This document shows, in pieces, positions 17,343-26,821 of a stretch of 64,000 bases of DNA. Each line of letters opens with the position of its first letter. The first letter of the stretch is position 1. The position numbers were made by a program, and so were the translations under genes. Below the pieces are notes generated by a model. The model did no database searches, was not told the DNA's origin, and saw nothing but the letters and a program-made list of their open reading frames with translations. The DNA is from Agrobacterium tumefaciens (GTDB taxonomy: Bacteria > Pseudomonadota > Alphaproteobacteria > Rhizobiales > Rhizobiaceae), in the NCBI RefSeq assembly GCF_013337285.1, contig NZ_SUPW01000009.1, positions 1 to 64,000 on the forward strand, written 5' to 3'.

Positions 17343-20300
17343 ATGCGTCCGCCCCGCTTCGGGCGTCTGCGGCCCCAGACGTTGCGGGGTTCGACGACGC
17401 TATGCGGGTTCGTCTCCGCCGGTGTTTACTCTGTGTTGGCGGTAACGGCGCTGGGTTTGGCTGCGCAGCCGGCTCTCGCGCAATGCGCTCCAACAGCGGG
17501 CGGCTTCGCCTGCTCCGGAGCCAATATAACGGGGCAAGACATCGACGCCGACGATACCACTGTCACGACGGCCCCTGGCTTCAGCGTCGATACGACGGCG
17601 CCGGGCGAACACGCCCTCTCCATTCAGGGGTTCGGCCATATCAGCTACATCGACGGCAATGGGGCGGCCCTCACGGCGGGCTCGGGTCAAATTGGTCTGA
17701 ACATCCAGGCGAATGGCGATAACGGCGCAACTCCGGGCGCAATAACGGTCGTGACTGGTGGGGCCGTCACCGGCGGTGACTCAGGTATCGTGGCCATCAA
17801 CTATGGCACCGGCACGACCTCCGTTACCGCGACAGCCCAGGTGACCGGGACCGATAGCAGCGGCATCTACACCGAGAATGCCATCACGGCGAGCGACCTG
17901 ACGGTGAACGCCGCAGGCGTCACCGGCGGCGACACCGGCATTAACGCCGCCAATAACGGCACTGGCGCGACCTCCGTCACCGCAACAGGCCAGGTGACCG
18001 GGATCGGTCTCAACGGCATCTGGGTCCAAAACGCCACCACGACAACCGACCTGACGGTAAGCGCCGCAGGCGTCACCGGCAATGCCGACGGTATTTACGC
18101 TTACAATGACGGCACAGGTGCGACGAGCGTTACCGCGACAGGCCAGGTAAGCGGCACCAATGGCATCGGCATCAACGCCTGGAACGCCACCACGGCGACC
18201 GATCTGACTGTCAACGCTGCGCGTGCTACCGGCCGCGACACGGGCATTCTCGCCTATAACGGCGGCACCGGCGCGACCAGCGTCATCGCGACGGGTCTGA
18301 TCACTGGGATCGAAGGGAACGGCGTCCAGGCCTATAACGGCGCTACCGCAAACGGCCTCAATGTGAATGTCGTGGATGTCACGGCCGACAGCTTCGGCAT
18401 CAACATCTCCAACTACGGCCGGGGGGCGACAACGATCACCACGTCCGGTCAGGTGACGGGGGCCGACGACACCGGCATCTATGCCTATAATCACCTCGCG
18501 ACAACCGACATGACGGTCAATTCCGCAGGCGTCGCCGGCAGGCTGTATGGCATCAAGACAAGTAATAACGGCACCGGTGCGACCACCATCACGACCAGTG
18601 GGCTCGTGGAAGGCGGGGTCAGCGCCATCTCGGTCCAGTCCGGCGGCCAACCGATCGCCATCGTCACCAACGGGTTGGTGCGCAATACCTCACACGATTC
18701 GACACGACTTGCGATCGAGGCTTTCGGCGGCCCGGTGGCGCTGACCAATGCCGGCGGCATGATTGGCACGGTCGACTTCGGCGTGGGCGCCAATATCATG
18801 ACCAACAACGCGGCCTGGAACACGGCGGGCGGCGAAAACCACTTCGGCGGCGGCACGCTGACCAATAGTGTCAATGACACAATTATCGGCGGTGGAAATG
18901 GCGCCGTGCCGGTGCAGACCCTGTTTGACAACCTCGGCAGTTTTGTCAATCACGGCACGCTCACCATGGCCAATGGCGTGGCTGGCGATGTGGTCAGCCA
19001 GACCGGCGGCAATGCGCGGTTCGAAGCAGGATCGGTTCTGGTGATCGACGTCAATGCCCTGGGACAGGCGGACAAATTCATCACAACCGGAAGCGCGACG
19101 CTGGCCGGCGGCACGGTAGCAATCCCTGACGTGGGCGGGGTCTATCTGTCGGGCCGCCAGTGGACAATCCTCACTGCGGCCGGCGGTGTCAGCGGCACCT
19201 TTGCCGCGCCGTCCGAAGGTCTGCCCTATATCGACGTGTCGCTCGGCTATGACGCCAGCAACGTCTATCTCGGTGTCGCCCGCAACGGCGTCGCCTTCTG
19301 CCTCACCGGCTTCAGCGGCAACGAATGCGCAAGCGCCAGTAGCGTCGAATTGCTCGGTCAGGGCAACACCCTCTACGACCTTGTCGCTTCGCAGGCGAGT
19401 GCCGAGGCTGCGGCCTACGTCTTCAACCAGGTCTCGGGCGAAATCCACGCTTCGGCCAGGGGCATGCTGCTCGAAGACAGCCGTTTTGTCCGCGACGCCG
19501 CAGGCGATCGCCTGCGTGCTGCTTTCGGCGGCACCGGCGCTGCGCGCGCGCCAGTGCTGGCCTATGGCGAGGGTGGGGCCGAACTCGTCGCGGCGGATAC
19601 CGACCGCTTCGCCATCTGGGGTCATAGTTTCGGCTCGTGGGGCGGCACAGGCGGCGACGGCAATGCCGCCGCGTTCGACCGCTCCATCGGCGGATTTTTG
19701 CTGGGCGGTGATGTCCCGGTCGGCGATGCATGGCGTGCAGGTCTTGTGAGCGGCTTCAGCCGTTCCTCCTTCGATGTCGACAACCTCGCATCTTCCGGCA
19801 ACGCCACCAGCTACTCTTTCGGTGCCTATGGCGGCGGCCAATGGGGCGCGGTGTCGTTACGCGCGGGTGCCGCCTACAGCTGGAACAGCATCGAGACCCG
19901 CCGCGCGGTGGCGATCCCTGGCCTGTCCGAGGTGCTGTCGGCCGACTATGACGGCGCCACGGCACAGATATTCGGCGAGGCCAGCTACCGCATCGACACG
20001 GCGGCAGCGACTTTCGAGCCTTTTGCCAATCTCGCTTATGTCAATTTACGCACCGGCGGGTTCACCGAGACGGGTGGGGCGGCAGCCCTTTCACAGGCGG
20101 GTTCGAATGCCGATACCACCTTCACCGCGCTCGGTATCCGCGCCTCGGACGACTTCGCGCTCGGCAACATCAACGTGACTGCGCACGGCATGCTGGCCTG
20201 GCGTCATGCGTTCGGCGAAGTGACACCATTGTCGACCGGAGCCTTTGCCGGCGGCAACACCTTCACCATCGCCGGCGTGCCGATCGCAAGGGATGCCGCG

Positions 20301-20426
20301 GTGCTCGAGGCCGGCCTCGACTTCGATATTGCGCCCATGGCAAAGCTCGGCGTCTCCTATACCGGGCAGTTCGGCTCGGGCGTTTCCGACAATGGCGCCA
20401 GGCTGGATCTCAACGTCAGGTTCTGA
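17343..20426 (+). CDS. Autotransporter (type Va secretion) with beta-helix passenger
   Basis: About 1027 residues from the ATG at 17343. An extended basic N-region precedes a hydrophobic signal (GVYSVLAVTALGLAAQPALA) with cleavage before QCAPTAGG. The passenger (to about residue 690) is rich in Gly, Thr, Ala and Asn, with repeats starting near residue 140 and lacking cysteines beyond the first few. The last 280 residues are the autotransporter beta-barrel, from FAIWGHSFGSWGG to the terminal LDLNVRF, ending in the aromatic residue expected for BAM-dependent insertion. It is likely a surface-exposed adhesin-like protein. A strong hairpin follows at 20477. Confidence 0.92.
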   Translation: MRPPRFGRLRPQTLRGSTTLCGFVSAGVYSVLAVTALGLAAQPALAQCAPTAGGFACSGANITGQDIDADDTTVTTAPGFSVDTTAPGEHALSIQGFGHISYIDGNGAALTAGSGQIGLNIQANGDNGATPGAITVVTGGAVTGGDSGIVAINYGTGTTSVTATAQVTGTDSSGIYTENAITASDLTVNAAGVTGGDTGINAANNGTGATSVTATGQVTGIGLNGIWVQNATTTTDLTVSAAGVTGNADGIYAYNDGTGATSVTATGQVSGTNGIGINAWNATTATDLTVNAARATGRDTGILAYNGGTGATSVIATGLITGIEGNGVQAYNGATANGLNVNVVDVTADSFGINISNYGRGATTITTSGQVTGADDTGIYAYNHLATTDMTVNSAGVAGRLYGIKTSNNGTGATTITTSGLVEGGVSAISVQSGGQPIAIVTNGLVRNTSHDSTRLAIEAFGGPVALTNAGGMIGTVDFGVGANIMTNNAAWNTAGGENHFGGGTLTNSVNDTIIGGGNGAVPVQTLFDNLGSFVNHGTLTMANGVAGDVVSQTGGNARFEAGSVLVIDVNALGQADKFITTGSATLAGGTVAIPDVGGVYLSGRQWTILTAAGGVSGTFAAPSEGLPYIDVSLGYDASNVYLGVARNGVAFCLTGFSGNECASASSVELLGQGNTLYDLVASQASAEAAAYVFNQVSGEIHASARGMLLEDSRFVRDAAGDRLRAAFGGTGAARAPVLAYGEGGAELVAADTDRFAIWGHSFGSWGGTGGDGNAAAFDRSIGGFLLGGDVPVGDAWRAGLVSGFSRSSFDVDNLASSGNATSYSFGAYGGGQWGAVSLRAGAAYSWNSIETRRAVAIPGLSEVLSADYDGATAQIFGEASYRIDTAAATFEPFANLAYVNLRTGGFTETGGAAALSQAGSNADTTFTALGIRASDDFALGNINVTAHGMLAWRHAFGEVTPLSTGAFAGGNTFTIAGVPIARDAAVLEAGLDFDIAPMAKLGVSYTGQFGSGVSDNGARLDLNVRF
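17760..18620 (+). repeat. Tandem 153-bp (51-residue) repeats in the autotransporter passenger
   Basis: The motif G-V-T-G-x-D-x-G-I-x-A-x-N-x-G-T-G-A-T-S-V-T-A-T-G-Q-V-T-G recurs, each followed by a GIxxxNAxTxTDLTVNAA segment, with an exact 51-residue spacing between the best copies. Five to six copies can be traced, the later ones degraded (TTITTSG instead of SVTATG). Each repeat contains two shorter sub-turns and is consistent with successive beta-helix coils. Confidence 0.8.
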
Positions 20427-20476
20427 ACCGCCCGCGCCCGCGATTTGCCGGCCGAGTACAAGGCCTGCCCATCGAA

Positions 20477-20512
20477 GCAAGCTGCGGCTTCCGCCAGGAA
20501 ACCGCAGCTTGC
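20477..20512. terminator. Long hairpin between convergent autotransporter and cox genes
   Basis: GCAAGCTGCGG at 20477-20487 pairs perfectly with CCGCAGCTTGC at 20502-20512, and the inner TTCC/GGAA can extend the stem after one mismatch. It lies 50 bases after the autotransporter stop and about 230 bases beyond the last cox gene, so it could end transcription in either direction. There is no long T-tract on either side. Confidence 0.5.
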
Positions 20513-20740
20513 CGTTCGCCGGCAGGTTCGTTTTCCGCTGCGCCGGAAACACCCGAAACTCAGCAGGATGGCCTGAGTAACGAACGGAATGCTGAACGCA
20601 GAAATCGACCGGCAATCAAATGCAGATCGTTTCCGACCTTGAAAGATTGCGCGAGAGGTTTGGCGGACACGCAACGCTTTCTTGCGCATCAGGCCATTGG
20701 CCGACAATGAAAACGGCGTACCAGAGGAAACAGCCTGATC

Positions 20741-21070
20741 CTACGGGCCGCCCAAAAAGGCCAATCGGTTAAACACCGTGTACTGGGATTCCGACACCAT
20801 CAAAGCGGTAAAGACAAGCACGATGACCGGAGGAAGGAGGATGGCGTAAATCAAGGCCAGCCTTTCCCACGCCATGTGCATGAAAACCGCAACGATCAGC
20901 CCCGCCTTCAGGGCCATGAACAGAAGGATCAGAGCCCATCTGGCATAACTCTGGATGCCAAGGTAATCGACGAGGTAAGAGAAGGTGCTGAGGACGAAAA
21001 GCAGCCCCCAGACCACCAGATAAAGTCTTATCGAATGCTGTTGTCCCGAATGCGCCTGCTCTTGTGCCAT
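20741..21070 (-). CDS. Cytochrome c oxidase subunit IV family protein
   Basis: 109 residues with three membrane segments (LYLVVWGLLFVLSTFSYLVDY, ALILLFMALKAGLIVAVFMHMAW, LALIYAILLPPVIVLVFTALM). The length and pattern fit the prokaryotic COX4 family. It is the last gene of the cox operon, 27 bases after the second subunit III gene. It is a small accessory subunit probably stabilising the oxidase rather than binding cofactors. Confidence 0.85.
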   Translation of the reverse strand: MAQEQAHSGQQHSIRLYLVVWGLLFVLSTFSYLVDYLGIQSYARWALILLFMALKAGLIVAVFMHMAWERLALIYAILLPPVIVLVFTALMVSESQYTVFNRLAFLGGP

Positions 21071-21097
21071 GATGTCATCCTCACGCGGATAGAAGCC

Positions 21098-21823
21098 TCA
21101 CCACAGATAGAAGAATGCAAAAATGAATACCCAGACCAGATCCACGAAGTGCCAGTAAAGCCCGGTTATCTCTACGATCTCGTATTGGCCCTTGCGGCTG
21201 GTGAAAAATCCCCGCCTTTCCTGATCGAAGTCCCCCCGCCATACCTTGCGCGCCATGATGAGAAGGAACAGCACGCCGATTGAAACATGGGTGCCGTGAA
21301 AGCCCGTGATCATGAAGAAAGACGAGCCGAATTGCGCGGCACCGAACGGGTTCTCCCAGGGGCGAACCCCTTCCCGGATCAGTTTGGTCCATTCGAATAC
21401 CTGCATTGCCACGAATGTCGCGCCCAGCGCCGCCGTCGCAACCATCAGCGCGGCGGTTTTGCGGCGATCGCGGCGATATCCGAAGTTGACGGCCATGGCC
21501 ATCGTGCCGCTGCTGCTGATGAGAACGAAGGTCATGATGGCGATCAGGATCAGCGGTACGTCCTTGCCCGCGATCGTCAGGGCGAAAACCTCGCTCGGAT
21601 TGGGCCAGGCCACGGTGGTCGACATCCGCGCTGTCATATAGGCCACGAGAAAACAGCCGAAAATGAAGGTGTCGCTCAGGAGGAATATCCACATCATCGC
21701 CTTGCCCCACGAGACGTTTTTGAACGCCCGCTGGTCCGATGAGAGATCGGCGGCAACGCCGCGCAGTCCCTTCACCTGGCGGTGGGGATCATGTGCCGGT
21801 CTTTCCATGGATGTGGTCATCAT
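21098..21823 (-). CDS. Cytochrome c oxidase subunit III (second copy)
   Basis: 241 residues starting MMTTSMERPAHDPH. The family pattern is clear, with several membrane helices and MITGFHGTHVSIGVLFLLIM, EITGLYWHFVDLVWVFIFAFFYL near the C terminus (the H-x-x-H and WHFVD motifs of subunit III). AGGAGG precedes the double ATG. It directly follows the other subunit III gene, an arrangement known from the coxMNOP cluster of Bradyrhizobium, where coxO and coxP are both subunit III-like. Confidence 0.9.
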   Translation of the reverse strand: MMTTSMERPAHDPHRQVKGLRGVAADLSSDQRAFKNVSWGKAMMWIFLLSDTFIFGCFLVAYMTARMSTTVAWPNPSEVFALTIAGKDVPLILIAIMTFVLISSSGTMAMAVNFGYRRDRRKTAALMVATAALGATFVAMQVFEWTKLIREGVRPWENPFGAAQFGSSFFMITGFHGTHVSIGVLFLLIMARKVWRGDFDQERRGFFTSRKGQYEIVEITGLYWHFVDLVWVFIFAFFYLW

Positions 21824-21832
21824 CGAACCTCC

Positions 21833-22534
21833 TCAGCTGACCAGTTGACGGCAGAGATCGACGAAACTGTTCGCCCAGCCGGCAAACAGCGCAAAAAGGA
21901 CGAGCCAGACGACAAACATGAAGTGCCAATAGATGGCGCAGAGACCCACGCTCAGACGAATTCTCGCTACAGGGCCGATCCGGGCGCGGATTGTGGTGCG
22001 TCCAAGCACGAGAAGCCCGCCCAATATATGCAGGCCATGCAATCCTGATATCATGTAGAAAAAGCTGTTCGAGGGGTTATCCGCCAGCACATAACCCGCA
22101 GACGCCAGCTGCCGCCACGCCAGAACCTGCCCGGCAACGAAGAGGACAGCCATGACGAAAGCCGCCGCAAGCGCCGTGTTCAGCCTGTCGCGGCGGTCCC
22201 TCTGGGCTTCTGTTTTCGCCCATTGCAGCGCGACGCTGCTGGCGGCAAGGGCCGCAGTGTTCACCCATAACAGCCGCGGCATGGGAATACCCCACCAGTC
22301 GGCGCCGCTCATGCGGCCGAGATAGGCGCTGATGAGCAATGTGAACAATGCGCCGACGACGGCAAGAAAAATTCCGAGCCCGAGTTTCGCGATTGTTTCC
22401 GATGATCCCCGCATCCCCGGCGCATCGCCTGCCAGACCCTGTTCCAGCCAGGGCTTCGAGGTGAGCCGCTGGCTTGCCATCCACCAGCCTATGATGCTGG
22501 CGATACCGGCCATGAAAATGAGAATGGCGCTCAT
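21833..22534 (-). CDS. Cytochrome c oxidase subunit III-like protein (first copy)
   Basis: 233 residues, seven-helix pattern, with MISGLHGLHILGGLLVLGR and CAIYWHFMFVVWLVLFALF near the end, the subunit III histidine motifs. It is more divergent than the following copy, with a long soluble loop after the first helix. Its ATG overlaps the stop of subunit I by four bases (ATGA), so translation is coupled. It corresponds in position to coxO of coxMNOP-type operons. Confidence 0.85.
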   Translation of the reverse strand: MSAILIFMAGIASIIGWWMASQRLTSKPWLEQGLAGDAPGMRGSSETIAKLGLGIFLAVVGALFTLLISAYLGRMSGADWWGIPMPRLLWVNTAALAASSVALQWAKTEAQRDRRDRLNTALAAAFVMAVLFVAGQVLAWRQLASAGYVLADNPSNSFFYMISGLHGLHILGGLLVLGRTTIRARIGPVARIRLSVGLCAIYWHFMFVVWLVLFALFAGWANSFVDLCRQLVS

Positions 22535-24309
22535 GACAACGCCCTCTCGGACGGCCCGGCCACAGCCGGCTGGTTTTGCGGCAGGAAATCCTGCGCCGCT
22601 CCGGGCACGCTGTAATCATAGGGCCAGCGATAGACGATCGGCAGCTCCCTGCCCCAGTTTCCGTGAACCGGCGGCGTTTGCGGCGTTTGCCATTCCAGTG
22701 TCGTTGCCCGCCACGGATTACCGCCCGCCGGTTTGCCCCAGCGAAGGCTCCAGGCGAGATTGAACAGGAACAGCAGCTGCGCCGCACCGACGATCAGCGC
22801 CGCGACGGTGATGAACATGTTCAGCGTATGTGCCGATGGTGGAATGAATGCGGTTTCGCCCAGTTCGTAATAACGGCGCGGCACGCCCATCAGGCCGAGA
22901 TAATGCATCGGGAAAAAGATGGCATAGGCGCCGAGAAAGGTAATCCAGAAGTGGATATGCCCCATCGTCGCATTGAGCATGCGACCGGTGACTTTCGGAT
23001 ACCAATGGTGGATCGCGCCGAAGACCACCATGATGGGTGCGACCCCCATGACCATATGGAAATGGGCGACGACGAACATCGTATCGGAAAGCGGCACATC
23101 AACGACGACATTGCCGAGGAAGAGACCCGTCAATCCGCCATTGAGGAATGTCACGATGAAGGCGAGCGCAAACAGCATCGGCAAATTCAGATGGATATCG
23201 CCGCGCCAGAGCGTCAGCACCCAATTATAGACCTTGATCGCCGTCGGCACGGCGATGATCAGCGTCGTGGTGGCGAAAAAGAACCCGAAATTCGGGTTCA
23301 TGCCGCTGACATACATATGATGCGCCCAGACGACGAAGCTGAGCGCCGCGATGATGACGATCGCCCAGACCATCATCCGGTAACCGAAGATGTTTTTGCG
23401 CGCATGGGTGCTGATCAGGTCCGAAACGATGCCGAAGGCGGGAAGTGCGACGATATAGACTTCCGGATGGCCGAAGAACCAGAACAGATGCTGGAACAGG
23501 ATGGGACTGCCGCCCCCCTGCTTTGACTGTTCGCCCATCTCGACAATGGCGGGCATGAAGAAACTCGTGCCGAGCAGCCGGTCGAACAACATCATGACGG
23601 CGGCAACGAAGAGCGCCGGAAAGGCGAGCAGCGCCATGACGGTTGCGGTGAATATGCCCCATATCGTCAGGGGCATGCGCATCAGCGTCATGCCGCGCGT
23701 GCGCCCCTGCAGCACGGTGACGACATAATTCAGCCCGCCGAGCGTGAAGCCGATGATGAACAGGATCAGCGAAGACAGCATCAGGATGATGCCCCAGTCG
23801 CGCCCGCCCGGCGTTCCCGACAGCAGAGCCTGCGGCGGATAGAGCGTCCAGCCCGCGCCTGTCGGCCCGCCCGGCGCAAAGAAGCCGGCGACCAGCACCA
23901 GGACGGCGCAGAAATAGAGCCAGTAGCTCAACATGTTCGCATAGGGGAACACCATATCGCGGGCGCCGAGCATCAGGGGGATGAGATAATTGCCGAAACC
24001 GCCGAGAAACAGCGCAGTGAGCAGGTAGATCACCATGATCATGCCGTGCATGGTGATGAACTGATAATAATGCTCGGCGTCGATGAAGGAGAAGTAACCG
24101 GGAAAACCGAGTTGCAGGCGCATCAGCCAGGACAGCACCAGCGCGACCATGCCGATCGATACGGCGGTCAGGAAATACTGAATGGCGATGATCTTGGCAT
24201 CCTGGCTGAAGACATATTTCGTCCACCAGCTTTTCGGATGATAAAGCTCCACATCCTCGACTTCAGCGGGTTGGATGACCTCTCCCGCGCCGGATCCAAT
24301 CTCGACCAT
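22531..24309 (-). CDS. ctaD: Cytochrome c oxidase subunit I (A1-type heme-copper oxidase)
   Basis: 592 residues, twelve-helix core. The active-site signature WFFGHPEVYIVALPAFGIV supplies the Cu-B histidine, the D-channel glutamate and the cross-linked tyrosine. VVWAHHMYVSGM gives the other two Cu-B histidines, VAHFHMVMG the heme ligands and AVPTAIKVYNW the K-channel lysine. D-channel residues appear in LGARDMVFPYANMLSYW. All key residues are therefore present. Strong GGGAGGA before ATG 24309. It reduces O2 to water and pumps protons in the inner membrane. Equivalent to coxN in coxMNOP-type operons. Confidence 0.95.
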   Translation of the reverse strand: MVEIGSGAGEVIQPAEVEDVELYHPKSWWTKYVFSQDAKIIAIQYFLTAVSIGMVALVLSWLMRLQLGFPGYFSFIDAEHYYQFITMHGMIMVIYLLTALFLGGFGNYLIPLMLGARDMVFPYANMLSYWLYFCAVLVLVAGFFAPGGPTGAGWTLYPPQALLSGTPGGRDWGIILMLSSLILFIIGFTLGGLNYVVTVLQGRTRGMTLMRMPLTIWGIFTATVMALLAFPALFVAAVMMLFDRLLGTSFFMPAIVEMGEQSKQGGGSPILFQHLFWFFGHPEVYIVALPAFGIVSDLISTHARKNIFGYRMMVWAIVIIAALSFVVWAHHMYVSGMNPNFGFFFATTTLIIAVPTAIKVYNWVLTLWRGDIHLNLPMLFALAFIVTFLNGGLTGLFLGNVVVDVPLSDTMFVVAHFHMVMGVAPIMVVFGAIHHWYPKVTGRMLNATMGHIHFWITFLGAYAIFFPMHYLGLMGVPRRYYELGETAFIPPSAHTLNMFITVAALIVGAAQLLFLFNLAWSLRWGKPAGGNPWRATTLEWQTPQTPPVHGNWGRELPIVYRWPYDYSVPGAAQDFLPQNQPAVAGPSERALS

Positions 24310-24355
24310 GCTGCATCCTCCCTGTTTCCTCCGGTGACGTCGACCTCACCGCCGA

Positions 24356-25156
24356 TCACTCCGCCGACGCCACCGATTTTGCGAAGGTCGGCTGCTGTTG
24401 CAGCCAGGCCTGATAATCGGTCTCGTTATCGACGACGACGGTGCCGCGCATCTGCGGATGGCCGACGCCGCACAGTTCCGCGCAGAGAACCTCGAAGGTT
24501 CCCGTCCGTGTCGGCGTAAACCAGTAATAGGTGACCGTACCGGGGATCATGTCCATCTTGGCCCGGAATTCCGGCACGTAGAAATCATGCACGACGTCGA
24601 TCGAACGCAGCAGCATCTTGACCGGCCTGCCGGCGGGCAAATGCAACTCGCCGCCTTCAACGATGACATCGTCCATTCCGGCGGGATCCTGCCTGTTGAG
24701 GCCGAGCGGATTGTCGGCTGTGACATCGCGCGTGTTTACCCGCCCCAGCCGTCCGTCCGCTCCGGGCAGCCGGAAACTCCATTGCCATTGCTGGGCAAAG
24801 ACTTCGACCTCGGCGGCGCCATCAGGGACCGTGACGAACTGTTTCCAGACGAAGAGGCCTGGCAGCAGCATTGCGGCCACCCCGATGCCGGTTCCCCCCG
24901 CCAGCCACCATTCCAGCCGCTTGTTTTCGGGCTGATACGCCGCCTGATTTCCGACCCGGTGCCGGAAGCGGAGAACGCAATAGGCTATGAACAACACGAC
25001 GGCTGCGAACACAAAACCGGTGATCCAGAAGGTGATGGTGATCGTATTGTCGATGTAGCTCCAGTTCGAAGCGATCGGCGTCCACCACCACGGGCTGAGC
25101 AGATGGAACGCGATCGATCCCACCACCAGCAGAACAAGAACCACGACGACAGCCAT
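24356..25156 (-). CDS. coxB: Cytochrome c oxidase subunit II
   Basis: 266 residues from ATG 25156, which has GGGAGGAGG upstream; the frame from 25198 is longer but lacks that signal. Two N-terminal membrane helices (VVVVLVLLVVGSIAFHLLS and ITGFVFAAVVLFIAYCVLRF) precede a periplasmic cupredoxin domain. The CuA site is complete: DVVHDFYVPEF, then LCAELCGVGHPQMRG with two Cys, Glu, His and Met. No heme c domain is fused at the C terminus, unlike CoxM of Bradyrhizobium; instead a separate cytochrome c gene lies just upstream. Confidence 0.94.
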   Translation of the reverse strand: MAVVVVLVLLVVGSIAFHLLSPWWWTPIASNWSYIDNTITITFWITGFVFAAVVLFIAYCVLRFRHRVGNQAAYQPENKRLEWWLAGGTGIGVAAMLLPGLFVWKQFVTVPDGAAEVEVFAQQWQWSFRLPGADGRLGRVNTRDVTADNPLGLNRQDPAGMDDVIVEGGELHLPAGRPVKMLLRSIDVVHDFYVPEFRAKMDMIPGTVTYYWFTPTRTGTFEVLCAELCGVGHPQMRGTVVVDNETDYQAWLQQQPTFAKSVASAE

Positions 25157-25202
25157 TGCCTCCTCCCAGACCCGGCCACGACTATTTCCACGCTCCAATT
25201 TG

Positions 25203-25589
25203 CTATTTGGAGTATTGCTTCAGATAGGCGATGAGATTGGTGATATCGGTATCGTCTTTCAGCCCGGCAAAGGCCATTTTCGTGCCCTTCACCTTCGCTT
25301 TGGGGTCAGGCAGATAGTCGCGAAGCGACGTCTCGTTCCATATCAGGCCGGCCTTGCCTGCCTCCTGCATCGCCGGGGAATAGGCGAAGTTCGGATGCGT
25401 GCCGGCCGTCCTGCCAAACAGACCGTTCAGCGATGGCCCGACCTTGTTTTGGTCGGTTTCGGCTACATGGCAGATGGCGCATTTTTTGAAAACGATGGCC
25501 CCTGCGGCCGGGTCGCCTTCCTGGGCGCGCGCGTCAAGCGGAATGGTAATGGCGAAAAGCAGACAGATCGGAAGAAAACGATACAACAT
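25203..25589 (-). CDS. Periplasmic c-type cytochrome (electron donor to the adjacent oxidase)
   Basis: 128 residues from ATG 25589, preceded by GAGGAT. Signal peptide MLYRFLPICLLFAITIPLDA then RAQ. A single heme-binding CAICH occurs at residues 37-41 and the Met ligand lies in GTKMAFAG near 103. The overall pattern (VGPSLNGLFGRTAG, LRDYLPDPKA, ITNLIAYLKQ) is a class I cytochrome c550/c2-like protein. Position at the head of the cox operon, 47 bases from coxB, suggests it feeds electrons to CuA. Confidence 0.92.
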   Translation of the reverse strand: MLYRFLPICLLFAITIPLDARAQEGDPAAGAIVFKKCAICHVAETDQNKVGPSLNGLFGRTAGTHPNFAYSPAMQEAGKAGLIWNETSLRDYLPDPKAKVKGTKMAFAGLKDDTDITNLIAYLKQYSK

Positions 25590-25690
25590 GGCATCCTCAC
25601 GCTCTCCATCGCCATCCCGGCCGGAATGGCTGCCACCAGGCAGGCCGCAACGACAGGGAAGTGATCTACAGGCAGATTTCCTTTGTGAAT

Positions 25691-26506
25691 TCAGGGCATA
25701 CGGCTTGGATAAACGGGAACGATCAGTTTTCGATAGAGATGCCAGGTCGCATGTCCGAGGACCGGCATGATGACCGCGAGGCCGACGAAGACAGGGATGG
25801 TGCCAACGACGAGCAGCGCCGCGACAATTAGTCCCCAAAGTGCAACCGGTACGGGATTGGCAAGTGTGGCGCGTATGCTCGCATCCACGGCCGCGACCGC
25901 GCCGACATCACGATCCAAGAGCAACGGGAACGCCACCACCGTCGTCGCCAGCACAATGACGGCGAAAACGAAACCAGCGAGGTTCCCCCAGATGATGAGG
26001 GAGAGACCCTGCTGGGTCGTCAGGACGTCCGACAGAAACGTCGAGAGCGAGATCGGACCGGTTGCGTCGAAAGTCGAGGTATAGAGGTTTTGCGCAACAA
26101 TCAGCCAGACGATGAAAAGCGCAAACAACATAAGGCCGACAGCGATGATCGACGGCATCGCCGGGGAGTGACGAACCTCCAGCGCATAACGCCATGAGCT
26201 ATCCATTCCCTGCTCGCGCCGTCGACTGATTTCATAGAGACCGATGGCCGCGAGCGGACCAATCAGCGCAAAACCTGACATCAAGGGATAAATCAGCGGC
26301 AACAGATTAGCGCCGGAACTCCACATGACCAGAAAAACACCCGCGATCGGATACATAAGACAGAGAAAGACATAGTGGGACGGCTTCTCTTTGAAGTCAG
26401 CAAGTCCCAACCGCAATGCATCGACAATATCCGCGATACCAATCTTACGGACCTCCGGGCGCGCAAATTCGCCGCGCGCACCGGCCATGACATGGAACGC
26501 CGTCAT
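25691..26506 (-). CDS. DUF2189 integral membrane protein
   Basis: 271 residues from ATG 26506, which follows GGAGGAGAAG; the annotated-looking longer frame to 26620 is unlikely. Six hydrophobic segments and the motif ALRLGLADFKEKPSHYVFLCLMYPIAGVF identify the DUF2189 family. The biochemical role is unknown. It sits in the same orientation upstream of the cytochrome c/cox genes, about 100 bases away, and could be part of the operon or have its own unit. Confidence 0.85.
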   Translation of the reverse strand: MTAFHVMAGARGEFARPEVRKIGIADIVDALRLGLADFKEKPSHYVFLCLMYPIAGVFLVMWSSGANLLPLIYPLMSGFALIGPLAAIGLYEISRRREQGMDSSWRYALEVRHSPAMPSIIAVGLMLFALFIVWLIVAQNLYTSTFDATGPISLSTFLSDVLTTQQGLSLIIWGNLAGFVFAVIVLATTVVAFPLLLDRDVGAVAAVDASIRATLANPVPVALWGLIVAALLVVGTIPVFVGLAVIMPVLGHATWHLYRKLIVPVYPSRMP

Positions 26507-26821
26507 AGCACTTCTCCTCCTGCGCCATGATCCGGCTGGCAGTATAGGAACGCCCGGTGACCCTGTTATCCGCGCGTCAAACCGCAACCGGCAGACTTGT
26601 ATTTTATCAAATCCTGCCACCCTTGTCGCCTATTCTTTAATTTGGGGAAATTAGATCCTCAGCGTGGGCGAGTGACGCTTTGCGACCGATGGCCGCATCC
26701 GGCGGATTCCGTTGAAAAACTCTCTGGATTTGCTTCTCATCCGCCCTTTTTGTTTTTCCGGGCGGTGTACCAATGCTTTTGTGCCCCGCGCCTCGGCGCA
26801 GGGTGCTGGTCGATGCCGTCC

